A stretch of 64,000 nucleotides of DNA from the NCBI RefSeq assembly GCF_027924405.1, contig NZ_AP026978.1:3100001-3164000 (forward strand), in the 5' to 3' direction. A model generated the notes under the pieces. It worked only from the letters and a program-made list of their open reading frames with translations. It had not been told where the DNA came from and did no database searches. The position numbers were made by a program, and so were the translations under genes. Positions 17,768 to 27,028 of this stretch are shown piece by piece (position 1 is the stretch's first letter; each line of letters begins with the position of its first letter). The DNA comes from Nocardia sputorum (GTDB lineage Bacteria > Actinomycetota > Actinomycetes > Mycobacteriales > Mycobacteriaceae).

Positions 17768-18694
17768 CTAGCGCGCGACCGCGTCGGCGGTGTACCAATG
17801 TGAGACGTCGTAGCCGGCTTCGTAACGCTCGAACCACACGTCGGCGAGCGCGGGCAGCTTCTCGTGATCCGGGTTGTGCTTGGGCAGCTGGCTGCGGATG
17901 ATGCCCACGAGAGCCACGAGTTGCTCGCCGAGCGGGAGATGGTCGAACGCGCGCGGCATCGGGCCGTTGTCTTCCGCGTGCAGAAACGGCAACCATTTAC
18001 GCAGCTTCTGCCCGCGCCGGTACGTCGCGAACATCGATAAGGCGTCGACCTTTCGTTCCTCCAGGGGGACATGCTTGTTGAAGCCTGCGCAGGCGACCCT
18101 GATGACCTTCATCACGTGACGGAAGATCGACGGCGCCATCCGCATGCGATACACGTCGCTTCCGACGACAGAATCGAAAATGATCAGCGCGGAACTGCGG
18201 TGTTCGACCTCTTCGACGAAGTGCCAGATGAACAATGACGCCACGCGGTCGTCTCCCGGCCGGAACAGGGTCGAGTCGTTGTCCAGCATCAGTTTGAACA
18301 CCGGGGTGAAGGTCGCCTCCAGATCGGCGGTATAAGCGAGCCGGTATTCGACCGGAGTGTTCACGGTGAGGCGATCGAATTCCCCGATCACTTCGTTGAG
18401 CGTCTCTTGCAGCCCCGGATAGCGCCTGATCAAAGCGTTGGCGTGCTGGCGGTGCGCGGTGGAGTGCTGCCCCTCCTGGCGCACGAACGCGTCGGCTTCC
18501 TCGGCGACCTCCGGATCGGTGATCAGCGGCATGGCCTCGCGGATCATGTTGACGATCATCTTCTCGAAGCCGATCGCCAGGAAGGACACCGCGTTGGCCA
18601 TGGACGAGAAGGCCGGGTTCTCTTCGTTCCACAGGAAGGGCACGTCGTAGTCCGCGAATGCGAAGCGCATCTTCCGGACTTGCAGATCGGTCAC
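17768..18694 (-). CDS. Predicted metal-dependent hydrolase (COG3687, PF10118)
   Basis: This 308-residue helical protein begins at a GTG at 18694 behind GAGGTATAACCAC. Residues near 35-70 read FLAIGFEKMIVNMIREAMPL, then AFVRQEGQHSTAHRQHAN near 80-95, with further FIWHFVEEVEHRSSA near 170. These Glu and His clusters fit the ferritin-like, di-metal PF10118 fold. Members are often found in steroid or lipid catabolic regions, but the substrate is unknown. It is co-transcribed with the membrane protein and divergent from a tetR gene, with a strong inverted repeat between. Confidence 0.85.
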   Translation of the reverse strand: MTDLQVRKMRFAFADYDVPFLWNEENPAFSSMANAVSFLAIGFEKMIVNMIREAMPLITDPEVAEEADAFVRQEGQHSTAHRQHANALIRRYPGLQETLNEVIGEFDRLTVNTPVEYRLAYTADLEATFTPVFKLMLDNDSTLFRPGDDRVASLFIWHFVEEVEHRSSALIIFDSVVGSDVYRMRMAPSIFRHVMKVIRVACAGFNKHVPLEERKVDALSMFATYRRGQKLRKWLPFLHAEDNGPMPRAFDHLPLGEQLVALVGIIRSQLPKHNPDHEKLPALADVWFERYEAGYDVSHWYTADAVAR

Positions 18695-18766
18695 GTGGTT
18701 ATACCTCGACTTTCGAAATGAACCGGTCCGGCGGCACCACTCGGATGCGCCGAGCCGTGGTGGAGC

Positions 18767-18800
18767 TGATCATACACACAACTGTCCGAGTGTATGATCA
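18767..18800. promoter_or_regulatory. Perfect inverted repeat between hydrolase and tetR genes
   Basis: TGATCATACAC (18767-18777) and GTGTATGATCA (18790-18800) form a perfect 11-base inverted repeat with a 12-base spacer. It lies 72 bases from the hydrolase start and 125 bases from the tetR start. This is the expected place for the operator of the adjacent TetR protein. Confidence 0.7.
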
Positions 18801-18925
18801 GAATCGACGCGTCGACCCGGGGCGCGATCGCCTTGTGATACGGTCGAGCCCTTGATCCGGATGGTCGGCAGGCGCTCCATCCAGCGGGTTCGCAAGCGAC
18901 GGGCTTCGAGTCGAGGAAGCGGGCA

Positions 18926-19546
18926 GTGGCAGGAAGGCGCGGGTGGGGCGGGAGTCCGCCGAAGGACGACGAGGAAGCCTCTCGCCGCATCGTCGACGCC
19001 GCGGTCGATCTGATCGGGCGGACGGGTTCGGAGATCAGCATCGCCGACGTCGCCGAGTCGCTGGGGGTCATCCGGCAGACGGTCTACCGATACTTTCCCA
19101 GCGCCGACGCGCTGATGACGGCCGCGGCGATGGCGTCGGTCGACGGTTTCCTCGATCGGCTGACCCAGCAGGTCAGCGGTATCGAGGACGCCGTGGAAGC
19201 GATGACCGAGGGCGTGGTGTACACCTTGGCCGAGGTGCGCCGAACGCCGCATCTCGGCATCTTGTTGTCGAGCACATACTCGAACGTGCACCCGGAGAGC
19301 CTGACCTCAGAGGAGGCGCAGGCCTTCGGGATGACGATGATCAAACGCTTCGACGTCGACTGGGCGCGCTACGGGTACGACGACGAGTCGCTGCACGAAC
19401 TCGTCGAGTACGTTCTGCGCACGATGCAGTCGTTCTTCATTTCCCCGGGCAATCCGCCGCGTGGAGAGGACGACCTGCGGCGCTATCTCCGACGGTGGAT
19501 GGGGGCCGCGATCCTCGCCCAGATGAAGCCCTCGGCGAGCGTGTAG
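18926..19546 (+). CDS. TetR family transcriptional regulator
   Basis: The protein has 206 residues with a GTG start at 18926. The helix-turn-helix near 25-65 reads ISIADVAESLGVIRQTVYRY, followed by FPSADALMTA. The C-terminal helical domain contains RRTPHLGILLSSTYSNVHPE and ends with a helix RYLRRWMGAAILAQM. It lies divergent from the COG3687 hydrolase/membrane protein operon, and the perfect inverted repeat at 18767-18800 is its likely operator. The inducer is unknown. Confidence 0.9.
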   Translation: MAGRRGWGGSPPKDDEEASRRIVDAAVDLIGRTGSEISIADVAESLGVIRQTVYRYFPSADALMTAAAMASVDGFLDRLTQQVSGIEDAVEAMTEGVVYTLAEVRRTPHLGILLSSTYSNVHPESLTSEEAQAFGMTMIKRFDVDWARYGYDDESLHELVEYVLRTMQSFFISPGNPPRGEDDLRRYLRRWMGAAILAQMKPSASV

Positions 19547-19646
19547 CCGGAGCGATCGTCGCAGAGTATCGCCGCGCGCACAGCGGCGGCAACGAACCGG
19601 GGCGTCTCGCGGTGGCCCCTTCCGGTGCCCGATGGGGACGTGGCGG

Positions 19647-20003
19647 TCAGCTCTTGTCGTCGAGGCGGACGTTGACGAAGACACGGCCGCGTTCATCGCG
19701 TCGAGCTACCGCGTGTCCGCGCCTATCCACGCCGTGCAAATGCAGCGTGATGGGTCCGCCCTCGCCCAGGAAGTTGCGCCACCAGGTCTTCTTGTCCGGC
19801 ATAGCGACTCCGATGACGAGCCCGTCTCCCTTGCGCCAGTAGTTGACGGGTGTGCTGAATGTTCGCCCGGACCGACGGCCCACATAGGTGATCACCACGA
19901 ATCCCCTGCCCAGCAGCCGCCCGAGCACCGGCGCGCCGAGTAGGGCGGCCACTCCGGCGTTCACCGCATGTACAGCGCGTCCCGCCACCGTCTTCGATCC
20001 CAC
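19647..20003 (-). CDS. DUF385/F420-dependent nitroreductase-like protein
   Basis: The protein has 118 residues from a GTG at 20003 behind GGGAGGAAGTC. The stretch VITYVGRRSGRTFSTPVNYW is the typical start of the split-barrel DUF385 (Ddn-like) family, which binds deazaflavin F420 or related cofactors. It has the short form of the family, and the reaction cannot be told. A hydrophobic N-terminal segment (AVNAGVAALLGAPVLGRLLG) may associate with membrane. Confidence 0.75.
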   Translation of the reverse strand: MGSKTVAGRAVHAVNAGVAALLGAPVLGRLLGRGFVVITYVGRRSGRTFSTPVNYWRKGDGLVIGVAMPDKKTWWRNFLGEGGPITLHLHGVDRRGHAVARRDERGRVFVNVRLDDKS

Positions 20004-20227
20004 GACTTCCTCCCGAACATCCGGCGAACACCGTCACCCTAATCGCTACCGCGAAGACGAGCTCGATCCAGGAGTGGGGAAGCGCACCATATTTCCGTTT
20101 TGCGACGCCCGGCTTCTGGTTGGAGGCAGGAATCGCCGATTGGTCGGCCCGCCCGGTGAGCGCGGCTCGATACTCGTGCACGACCGTCGTCACGACGGCC
20201 GGAGGCGAACGCACAGAAGGGAAACCG

Positions 20228-21451
20228 ATGACAACCAGCCTGCCCGCATTCCCCGCGGCGAACGAGGATCTGCTGGACACCTGTATCCGGCTCCGGGAGA
20301 TCGCGCCGGTGGTCGAGGTGGAATTTCCCGGCGGCGTACCCGCCTACCTCGCACTGACGCACGACGCGGTACGCGAGATCCTCGCCGGAGACAACAAGAC
20401 ATTCGCGCGGGATCCGAAGCATTGGCCCGCCCTGCACGACGGTTCGATTCCGGAGGACTGGCCGCTGCGCGCCGTCGTGCAGGGCGACCATCTGTCCACC
20501 AAGGACGGCGACGACCACCGGCGCCTGCGCGGCCTGATCAGCAAGGCGTTCACGCCGAGCCGGGTACAGGCGCTGGAGCCGCGCGTGCAACAGATCATCG
20601 ACAAGTTGCTGGACGAGGTGGTGGCCGCCGGTGACGGCGTCGATCTGGTCCCCACCTTCACCGAGGCGCTGCCCATGGCGGTGATCTGCGAGCTATTCGG
20701 CGTGCCGGAACAGGAGCGGGATCGGCTGCGGCGCTGGACGGCTACCCTGCTGGCGCACACCACGCCGCCCGAAGAGGCGTTCGCGACCCAGAACTCGCTG
20801 ATGACCTACCTGTACGAGCTGGCGGACCGGAAGCAGGCGGAGCCCGGCGACGACCTCACCACGGGCCTGGTGCAAGCGCGCGACCAGGACGACAAACTGA
20901 CGGCCGACGAACTGGTCGCCGTTCTGTGGATCATGCTGGTGGCCGGCCACGAGACCACGGTGCACATGCTCGGACACGCCATCCTGGCGCTGGCGCAACA
21001 CCCCGATCAGCTCGCCCTGGCCAAGGCGGAGGACCGCTGGGCCGATGTGGTGGAAGAGACTGTGCGCTACCGCCATTCGGTGATGATGACGAGCTGGCGG
21101 TTCACCCTGACGGAAGTCACCGTTGGCGGTGTGACCATCCCCAAGGGTAAGGCGGTCGGTGTCGCCTACCAAGCCTGCGGGATCGACCCGGCGGAGTACG
21201 GGGAGACCGCGAACGAGTTCGACATCACCCGGCGCCAGCGGGGCGGACATCTCGGGTTCGGCCACGGCCCGCGCTACTGCATCGGCGCCGGCTTGGCCCG
21301 TCTCGAGGGCAGGCTCGCGCTCGCCTCGCTCTATCGGCGGCTGCCGGACCTCGAGCTCGCCATCGACCCCGCCGAGATCCCGTACTCGCCGTCCTTCTTC
21401 ACGGTCGGCCCGCTCTCGATCCCGATCAAACTGGGTGCCGACAAGAAGTGA
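20228..21451 (+). CDS. Cytochrome P450
   Basis: The 407-residue protein is a soluble bacterial class I P450. The I-helix oxygen-binding motif AGHETT is at about 239-244, the ExxR of the K helix is in EETVRYR near 282, and the heme-binding loop FGHGPRYCIGAGLAR has its cysteine ligand near 351. An ATG at 20228 follows GAAGGGAAACCG. No ferredoxin or reductase gene adjoins it, so electrons must come from elsewhere. The substrate cannot be inferred; the style is like actinobacterial CYP105/107 enzymes. An inverted repeat CCGTCG-TCA-CGACGG lies at 20184-20198 just upstream. Confidence 0.93.
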   Translation: MTTSLPAFPAANEDLLDTCIRLREIAPVVEVEFPGGVPAYLALTHDAVREILAGDNKTFARDPKHWPALHDGSIPEDWPLRAVVQGDHLSTKDGDDHRRLRGLISKAFTPSRVQALEPRVQQIIDKLLDEVVAAGDGVDLVPTFTEALPMAVICELFGVPEQERDRLRRWTATLLAHTTPPEEAFATQNSLMTYLYELADRKQAEPGDDLTTGLVQARDQDDKLTADELVAVLWIMLVAGHETTVHMLGHAILALAQHPDQLALAKAEDRWADVVEETVRYRHSVMMTSWRFTLTEVTVGGVTIPKGKAVGVAYQACGIDPAEYGETANEFDITRRQRGGHLGFGHGPRYCIGAGLARLEGRLALASLYRRLPDLELAIDPAEIPYSPSFFTVGPLSIPIKLGADKK

Positions 21452-21626
21452 GTCCTGCTCGACGCGGCGACCGGTCCGGGGGTCTACGGACTCGCACGGT
21501 GCCGCTTGCCGCGTCGCGCGCACATTCCGTCAGTGGACAGCGTGGTGAACGCATGCGCATAGCCCTCACCGACTGAGCGTTCTCCGCCATCACAGCAGTC
21601 GAGGGGCATGAGGACGGCGCTCGAAG

Positions 21627-22085
21627 TCAGCTCACCGCTTCCGGCGTGGGGGATGCGGTGTCGTATCTCTCCCGATTGGCGAGCACCTCGTCCATATGGC
21701 TCTCCGCCCACACCTTGACGCCGCGCATGATCTCGTGCAGCGAGAGCCCCAGGTCGGTCAGTTCGTAGGTGACCGTGACGGGGACCGTCGGTGTGACCGT
21801 GCGAGTCAGCAGCCCGTCACGCTCGAGGGAGCGCAGGGTCTGGGTGAGCATCTTCTGACTGACCCCGGCCAGCCGCTGCGACAGCTCGGAATATCGCAGC
21901 GCTCGCGGCTGGCCCGCGCACTCCGCTTCGGCGTGCGGACCGTCGCTGCCCAGCGCGGCCAGCACCAGCGCCACCCATTTGCCGGAGATGCGGTCGAGCA
22001 GCTGACGGCTGGGGCACTGCGCGAAGAACGCGTCGTAGTCCAGCTTCTCCTGCGCCCGTCGCTGGGCTGCCGTCCTGGTCGGCAT
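21627..22085 (-). CDS. HxlR family transcriptional regulator
   Basis: This 152-residue winged-helix protein starts at an ATG at 22085 behind GGAAGGAAAG. It has the HxlR pattern: CPSRQLLDRISGKWVALVLA near residue 25, LRYSELSQRLAGVSQKMLTQ near 62, then LRSLERDGLLTR and VTYELTDLGLSL in the wing. It is slightly longer than usual because of an insert after LAALGSDG. HxlR proteins often sense electrophiles and regulate adjacent oxidoreductases. Here a quinone-oxidoreductase-like gene is divergent, with a perfect palindrome between. Confidence 0.92.
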   Translation of the reverse strand: MPTRTAAQRRAQEKLDYDAFFAQCPSRQLLDRISGKWVALVLAALGSDGPHAEAECAGQPRALRYSELSQRLAGVSQKMLTQTLRSLERDGLLTRTVTPTVPVTVTYELTDLGLSLHEIMRGVKVWAESHMDEVLANRERYDTASPTPEAVS

Positions 22086-22114
22086 CGGCCTTTCCTTCCT
22101 ACCGCGCGGTGGTA

Positions 22115-22134
22115 TACGCACTTCGAAGTGCGTA
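22115..22134. promoter_or_regulatory. Perfect 20-base palindrome between hxlR and oxidoreductase genes
   Basis: The sequence TACGCACTTCGAAGTGCGTA is fully self-complementary. It lies 29 bases upstream of the hxlR start and 65 bases upstream of the oxidoreductase start. It is the likely HxlR operator. Confidence 0.75.
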
Positions 22135-22199
22135 CTTCCTGTTGGAGAGTTACTCGCCCATTGTGGGGTAGCAGTACCCACAACTCCAGGAGGCAGCAC

Positions 22200-23108
22200 A
22201 TGTCCACCACATTTCGCGCCGCGGTCGTCCGGACGCCGAGCGGCCCGGACGCCATCGAGATCATCGACGTACCGGTCGTCGACCCGGGCCCGGGTCAGGT
22301 CCGGGTCGCGATCGCCGGGGCCACGGTCAACCCCGTCGACTTGGCGATCGTCGCCGGGGGGTTCCACGAACTCGGATTGATCGACCAGCCCGACCACACC
22401 GGCCTGGGCTCGGACTTCGCGGGCACCGTCACCGCGGCCGGTCCGGATGTCGGGTTGCCGGTAGGCAGCCGCGTCGCGGGCTTGCTCGGCGGATTCGACC
22501 GCGACTTCGGCACCTACGCCGAACAATTGATCGTCTCTGCAAGCGACATCGTCGCGGTGCCCGATGGACTGGACCTGATCGCGGCGGCCACGGTGCCGCT
22601 GAACGGCTTGGCCGCGGCCCAGACGGTCGACCTGCTCGGCGATGGCGGCGGCCGGACCCTGCTGGTCACTGGGGCGGCGGGCGCGGTCGGCGGGTACGTC
22701 GCCGCGCTGGCCCAGGATCGCGGCTGGCGGGTCACCGGACTGGCCCGCGCCGAGGACGAGGAGTTCGTGCGCGGCCTCGGCGCCGACTTCACCGCGACGG
22801 CCGTGCCCGGCTGGGACGCCGTCGCCGACGGTGCGGCGCTCCAGGGGGAGGGGCTCGCCCTTGTTCGCGACGGCGGCCTCTTCGTCGGCGTGCGGCCGGG
22901 AATGGCGCCGGCCGCGCAACGCGACATCACCGTGCGTGCCGTAGAGACGCGGTTCGACGCCGCCCAGCTCACGCAGCTACTCCACGCCACCGTGACCGGC
23001 CGACTTCCAGCGCGGGTGCACGCCACGCTACCGCTCGAGCAAGCCGCCGCGGCGCACCGCGCGGTCGCGAAGGGCGGCGTGCGCGGGAAGTACGTGCTCC
23101 GGCCCTGA
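22200..23108 (+). CDS. NADP-dependent zinc-free alcohol dehydrogenase / quinone oxidoreductase
   Basis: The 302-residue protein belongs to the MDR superfamily, quinone-oxidoreductase branch. It has GATVNPVDLAIVAGGF near 40, the conserved DFAGTVTAAGPDVG near 75, and the nucleotide site VTGAAGAVGGYVAALAQDRG near 155. The C terminus HRAVAKGGVRGKYVLRP is typical. Cysteines of the structural zinc loop are absent. It likely reduces quinones or enones with NADPH. AGGAGG lies before the ATG at 22200. Control by the divergent HxlR fits a response to electrophilic quinones. Confidence 0.87.
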   Translation: MSTTFRAAVVRTPSGPDAIEIIDVPVVDPGPGQVRVAIAGATVNPVDLAIVAGGFHELGLIDQPDHTGLGSDFAGTVTAAGPDVGLPVGSRVAGLLGGFDRDFGTYAEQLIVSASDIVAVPDGLDLIAAATVPLNGLAAAQTVDLLGDGGGRTLLVTGAAGAVGGYVAALAQDRGWRVTGLARAEDEEFVRGLGADFTATAVPGWDAVADGAALQGEGLALVRDGGLFVGVRPGMAPAAQRDITVRAVETRFDAAQLTQLLHATVTGRLPARVHATLPLEQAAAAHRAVAKGGVRGKYVLRP

Positions 23109-23369
23109 GCTTCGGTGCGTGGGATCGCTTCGCCGACGAGTTCGGGCACGGCGCCGGCGGTCGGTGCGCGTGCACTCGGTCGCCGGCCCCGCCGGAGGAC
23201 GGACCGCAGCTCGCCGAGCGAGCGGGCGGTAATCCAATTCTGCAACGTTTCCGCTGGTCAACAGCCGATTGCGAACGGAGAACGCCTCGCCGATTCGTCA
23301 GACGATTCATTACTTGTCATGTCACGCTGCTGCGGTCCGCAGTTCCTCGGCAACTGGCAGGAAGGATCG

Positions 23370-25181
23370 ATGACGCGTATGTCACAAGGAGTTTCGATCG
23401 TCGGGACCACCTCGGAACAGCTCGCACGCATCGCCCGGGAAGGGGCTTGGGACCCCCAAGGGCAGGTTCGGCCGGAAGCGGTGCAGTTCGCGTCGAACTT
23501 GGTGACCGCCGTGCGGGAGCGCAGTGGCGAGGGGCTGGTGCCCGGCGACGTGGCGGACCTGGTGAACCGGGCGCTGAACGTGGCCGTGCCGACGTTCCCG
23601 CGCATCGAAGTGTCCGGCGGGATCACATTGTCGGCGCACATGCTGCGGCAGACCACCACCCAGCCGTGCCCGCTGGTGGTCTTCCCGGCGGGGTGGACAC
23701 CGTTCGGATGGCCGCTGTTCGAGTACGCCTACCTCACGCTCGCGGCGAAGGGCTACCACGTACTGGCCTACACGCCGCGGGGAATCGGGTTGTCCGCCCT
23801 GCCGGGCACGAACGTGCCCTGGTTCGGCACGTCCGAAGGCACCGTCGATGTCGCCGGTCCGAAGGACCGGACGGACGGCTCCACGGTGCTCACCTACGCG
23901 ATAGACGCCCTCGCGCCCAGCCGCATCGCCTTCATGGGCGAATCCTACGGCTCGGGTATCAGCCAGCTCGTGGCCGCGGAGGACGAACGCGTCGATGTCG
24001 TCGTCGCCCTGAGCACCTGGGGCAATCTCGCGACCAGCATGTACGACAACGGCACCCGCCACGTGCGGGCCGTCGAGGCGCTGATCGGCTTGACCGGCGG
24101 CGCGCAAGAGGAGAAGTTCGACGCAGAGGCGCTGGAGATCCTGGCGAAGTTCGACGCCGGTGACGACATGGATCCGGTGGTCGATTGGGGCAACGACCGC
24201 GCCCCGGAGCGCTACGCCGGTTCCCGCGAGATTCCGACCTTCTTCTCCAACACCTGGCACGAAGGACTTTTCCCGGTGAACCAGGTGCTGGAGACCTTCG
24301 AGAAACTCCCGCGGCCGAAACGGCTGAACATGTGGATCGGCGACCACGCGGCGCCGGAAGGCCCCGGTCTGATCGCTCCGCCCGCGCACGGCGCAGGACC
24401 GAACGTGCCCTTGCTCGAGGCCTATGCCTGGCTCGATCACTATCTCAAGGACGAGGACAATGGCGTCGACAAGTGGCCGGAGATCAGCAACCAGGTCATG
24501 TTCACGTACGTGACCACTCCGGCTTCGGGCGACGGTCGGAACGTGATCGTCGAACCGGCGCGCCGCGAGGAGAAGGCCTCATGGGCCGACGTCACCACCG
24601 ACACCGAATCGCTGTCCCTGACCGACGTGCGCGAGGGCGGCGACGGCGCGCTGAGCCCCGACATCGCGTCCGGCTGGCAGCGTAGCTTCGTCGTGGGCGA
24701 CGAACCCGAGGTCATCGCGATGGACAAGCTCATGCGGACCGGTCAGGAAGAGTGGGCCGGGAATCCCAAGATCTACCGCACCGACGAGATAGACCGCTCA
24801 TATGCCCTGGTCTGGTCGACGGGACCGCTGCTGGCCGCCCGAGGCGGCGTCGCCCGGCAGATCCGTGGCGTGCCCCGGCTGGAACTGACCGTCGACAGCT
24901 CCGACGAGTCCGCGACGGTCGTGGCCTACCTGCTCGACGTGGACGAGGACGGCACGGCGAGAATCATTACGCACGAGCCCAAGACGATCGAGTCGGGACT
25001 GCCCGCCACTGTCGCCTGGGAGTTGCAAGGCGCCGCCTACGACGTGCCGGACGGTCACCGGCTGATGCTGGTCATCGACGGCATGGACCCGTTCTATTCC
25101 AGCGTCAACCGGGTCGGGTCGACCATCACGATCAGCGCACCGGATGACGCGCCCTGCTGTTTGGAGCTGCCACTCGGCTGA
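23370..25181 (+). CDS. S15/CocE-like X-Pro dipeptidyl-peptidase family hydrolase
   Basis: This 603-residue alpha/beta hydrolase starts at an ATG at 23370 behind AGGAAGG. The nucleophile elbow is FMGESYGSG with Ser near 192. The S15-like features continue with HEGLFPVNQVLETFEKLP and an IGDHAAPEGPG stretch holding a candidate catalytic His. The C-terminal beta domain (XPP C-terminal type) includes RTDEIDRSYALVWST. Members act on X-Pro peptides or on esters such as cocaine; the substrate here is unknown. No signal peptide is present. Confidence 0.85.
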   Translation: MTRMSQGVSIVGTTSEQLARIAREGAWDPQGQVRPEAVQFASNLVTAVRERSGEGLVPGDVADLVNRALNVAVPTFPRIEVSGGITLSAHMLRQTTTQPCPLVVFPAGWTPFGWPLFEYAYLTLAAKGYHVLAYTPRGIGLSALPGTNVPWFGTSEGTVDVAGPKDRTDGSTVLTYAIDALAPSRIAFMGESYGSGISQLVAAEDERVDVVVALSTWGNLATSMYDNGTRHVRAVEALIGLTGGAQEEKFDAEALEILAKFDAGDDMDPVVDWGNDRAPERYAGSREIPTFFSNTWHEGLFPVNQVLETFEKLPRPKRLNMWIGDHAAPEGPGLIAPPAHGAGPNVPLLEAYAWLDHYLKDEDNGVDKWPEISNQVMFTYVTTPASGDGRNVIVEPARREEKASWADVTTDTESLSLTDVREGGDGALSPDIASGWQRSFVVGDEPEVIAMDKLMRTGQEEWAGNPKIYRTDEIDRSYALVWSTGPLLAARGGVARQIRGVPRLELTVDSSDESATVVAYLLDVDEDGTARIITHEPKTIESGLPATVAWELQGAAYDVPDGHRLMLVIDGMDPFYSSVNRVGSTITISAPDDAPCCLELPLG

Positions 25182-25189
25182 CCGCCGCA

Positions 25190-25222
25190 CGTGGCCCGGG
25201 CGGGTAGCGGACCCGGGCCACG
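25190..25222. terminator. Strong hairpin between convergent genes
   Basis: CGTGGCCCGGG (25190-25200) and CCCGGGCCACG (25212-25222) form a perfect 11-base stem with an 11-base loop. It lies nine bases past the S15 hydrolase stop and before the convergent SDR stop. There is no T tract, as is common in actinobacteria. Confidence 0.7.
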
Positions 25223-25278
25223 CCTGGATCGACCCGACGTCGTCCGCGCGCCCTCGGCGGGGGTCAACGGGCGGCGAC

Positions 25279-26058
25279 TCAGGCGGGCGCGGAGATGATG
25301 CGGTTGGCCTTGGCTTTGACCGCGTCGGGCAGGACGTGGTTGGCCAGGCCAAATGCCTTGGTGAGCAGCGAGGCGGCGAAAATCTGCTGGCGGCCGCCGA
25401 GCAGGGCATCGACGCCCTGGCGCGCGACGTCGGCGGGGTCGTCCTTGGGCAGTCGGCCGATGCGAGTGCCGAGCATCCCTGCGCGGCGGAAGAAGTCGGT
25501 GTCGGTCGGGCCGGGCAGTAGCGCGGTCACGGTGACATCGGTGTCGCGGAGCTCTTCGCGCAATGCTTTGGCGAACGACTGGATGAAGGATTTGGACGCG
25601 TTGTACACCGCCTGCCGGGCGCCTGGCATCGTGGCGGCGATGGACGAGGTGAACAGCAGCTTGCCGTCGTTGCGAGCGACCATGTCGCGCACGACGAGTT
25701 TGGCCAAGTGCACCGTCGAGCGCACGTCCAGATCGATGACGGCGAGTTCGTCGTCGAGGTCGGTCTCGGCGAAGGCGCCTCCGCGGCCGATGCCCGCGTT
25801 GAGCGCGACGGCGTCCGGCTTGCGGTCGTTCTCGGTGGCCGCGCGGTAGAGCTGCTCGACGCCGTCGGCGGTTCGCAAATCGACCTGCACCGGCCGCACC
25901 TCGTGCTGCGGGTGATGCAGCGAAGCGGCGGCGGTCTTGATGGCATCGTCCTCCGCGGCGATCACGACGTCGTAGCCGTGTTCGATGAACTGCCGGGCCA
26001 GTTCGAAGCCGATACCACTGGAGGCTCCGGTGACAAGTGCTAGTGGTTTGTCGGTCAT
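25279..26058 (-). CDS. Short-chain dehydrogenase/reductase
   Basis: The 259-residue protein is a classical SDR. The cofactor loop is VTGASSGIGFELA near residue 9, NAGIG near 88, the catalytic Ser in FTSSIAATMPG near 138, and YNASK (Tyr-x3-Lys) near 152. It probably uses NAD(P)H on a carbonyl or hydroxyl substrate that cannot be named. It is divergent from a tetR gene with 117 bases between; I saw no clear palindrome in that gap. Confidence 0.9.
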   Translation of the reverse strand: MTDKPLALVTGASSGIGFELARQFIEHGYDVVIAAEDDAIKTAAASLHHPQHEVRPVQVDLRTADGVEQLYRAATENDRKPDAVALNAGIGRGGAFAETDLDDELAVIDLDVRSTVHLAKLVVRDMVARNDGKLLFTSSIAATMPGARQAVYNASKSFIQSFAKALREELRDTDVTVTALLPGPTDTDFFRRAGMLGTRIGRLPKDDPADVARQGVDALLGGRQQIFAASLLTKAFGLANHVLPDAVKAKANRIISAPA

Positions 26059-26175
26059 GTGCTGCGGCTACCCACTTCAGCCGTCCCCATACCCGCTGGG
26101 TCGGCGGACCGCGGCCGCGGGCGGTGGACCGCTCTCGTCTCGGCGTGGGCGCGCCCGGCTCGGTAATCTGCAGGA

Positions 26176-26859
26176 GTGTCCGCCGCGCCCGCCGACGCCG
26201 ACGCACCGATCGCTCCGGTGCGAGACGGAGTGTTCTTCACACTTCCCGCCGCGTTGCCGCGTGGCCGCCACAATCTGGGGCGAGAGCAGGTGCTGGCGGC
26301 GCAACGGGAACGGCTGCTGGTGGCGGTGACCGAACTGCTGGCCGCGCGCGGTTACGCCGGCTTCGGCCCCACCGACGTCGCGAAGCGGGCCGGAGTCTCG
26401 CTGGCGGCTTTCTACGACGCGTTCGCCAACAAGGACGAGTGCGTCTTCGCGGGCTACGACCGTTTCATCCAGGTACTGCTGACCCAGCTCACCGGCGCGG
26501 AGGTGGTGGGCCGGGACCGGCGGTCCATCGTGGCGGAGGCGCTCGGCCAGTACCTCGGATCACTGCAGAACGACCTGGTGGTCGCGCGGGCTTACCAGGT
26601 GGAGATCGACGCGCTGGGTCCGGCCGCGCGGCGGCGCAGGCGGAAATCGATCCGGCTGTTCGCGGAGTACATCCGCGGTCTGGTGCGAAGCGCGACGGGG
26701 AATCGGCAGCCGCTGCTGTCCGTCACCGCTTACATGGCCGTCGTCTACGCCGTACGTCAGCTCACCGCCGACGCGCTCGACGAGTCGGACGAGCCGGATC
26801 TCACCGTACTGAGCGCCGACCTGGAGCCCTGGCTCACCGATCTGTTCCGCGAACGCTGA
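26176..26859 (+). CDS. TetR family transcriptional regulator
   Basis: The protein has 227 residues and a GTG start at 26176 with AGGA close by. The helix-turn-helix near 50-90 reads GYAGFGPTDVAKRAGVSLAA followed by FYDAFANKDECV. The C-terminal domain has the helices RRSIVAEALGQYLGSLQ and RKSIRLFAEYIRGL. It is divergent from the SDR gene, which is its most likely target. Confidence 0.88.
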   Translation: MSAAPADADAPIAPVRDGVFFTLPAALPRGRHNLGREQVLAAQRERLLVAVTELLAARGYAGFGPTDVAKRAGVSLAAFYDAFANKDECVFAGYDRFIQVLLTQLTGAEVVGRDRRSIVAEALGQYLGSLQNDLVVARAYQVEIDALGPAARRRRRKSIRLFAEYIRGLVRSATGNRQPLLSVTAYMAVVYAVRQLTADALDESDEPDLTVLSADLEPWLTDLFRER

Positions 26860-27028
26860 TCCGCCGTGCGCGGTAGCGCGGCCGAGCTTGACATGACAGC
26901 CGCCGTCCCGCAGCATTGGCGTAAAGCCCGTTACTTCGATACCGCCCGCATCGGCGTGGCACGCCGCCGACCGTCCGATACCGCCGTCGTCGATCCTCGC
27001 GACGGATGCCTGTCGTCGAGAACCTCGA

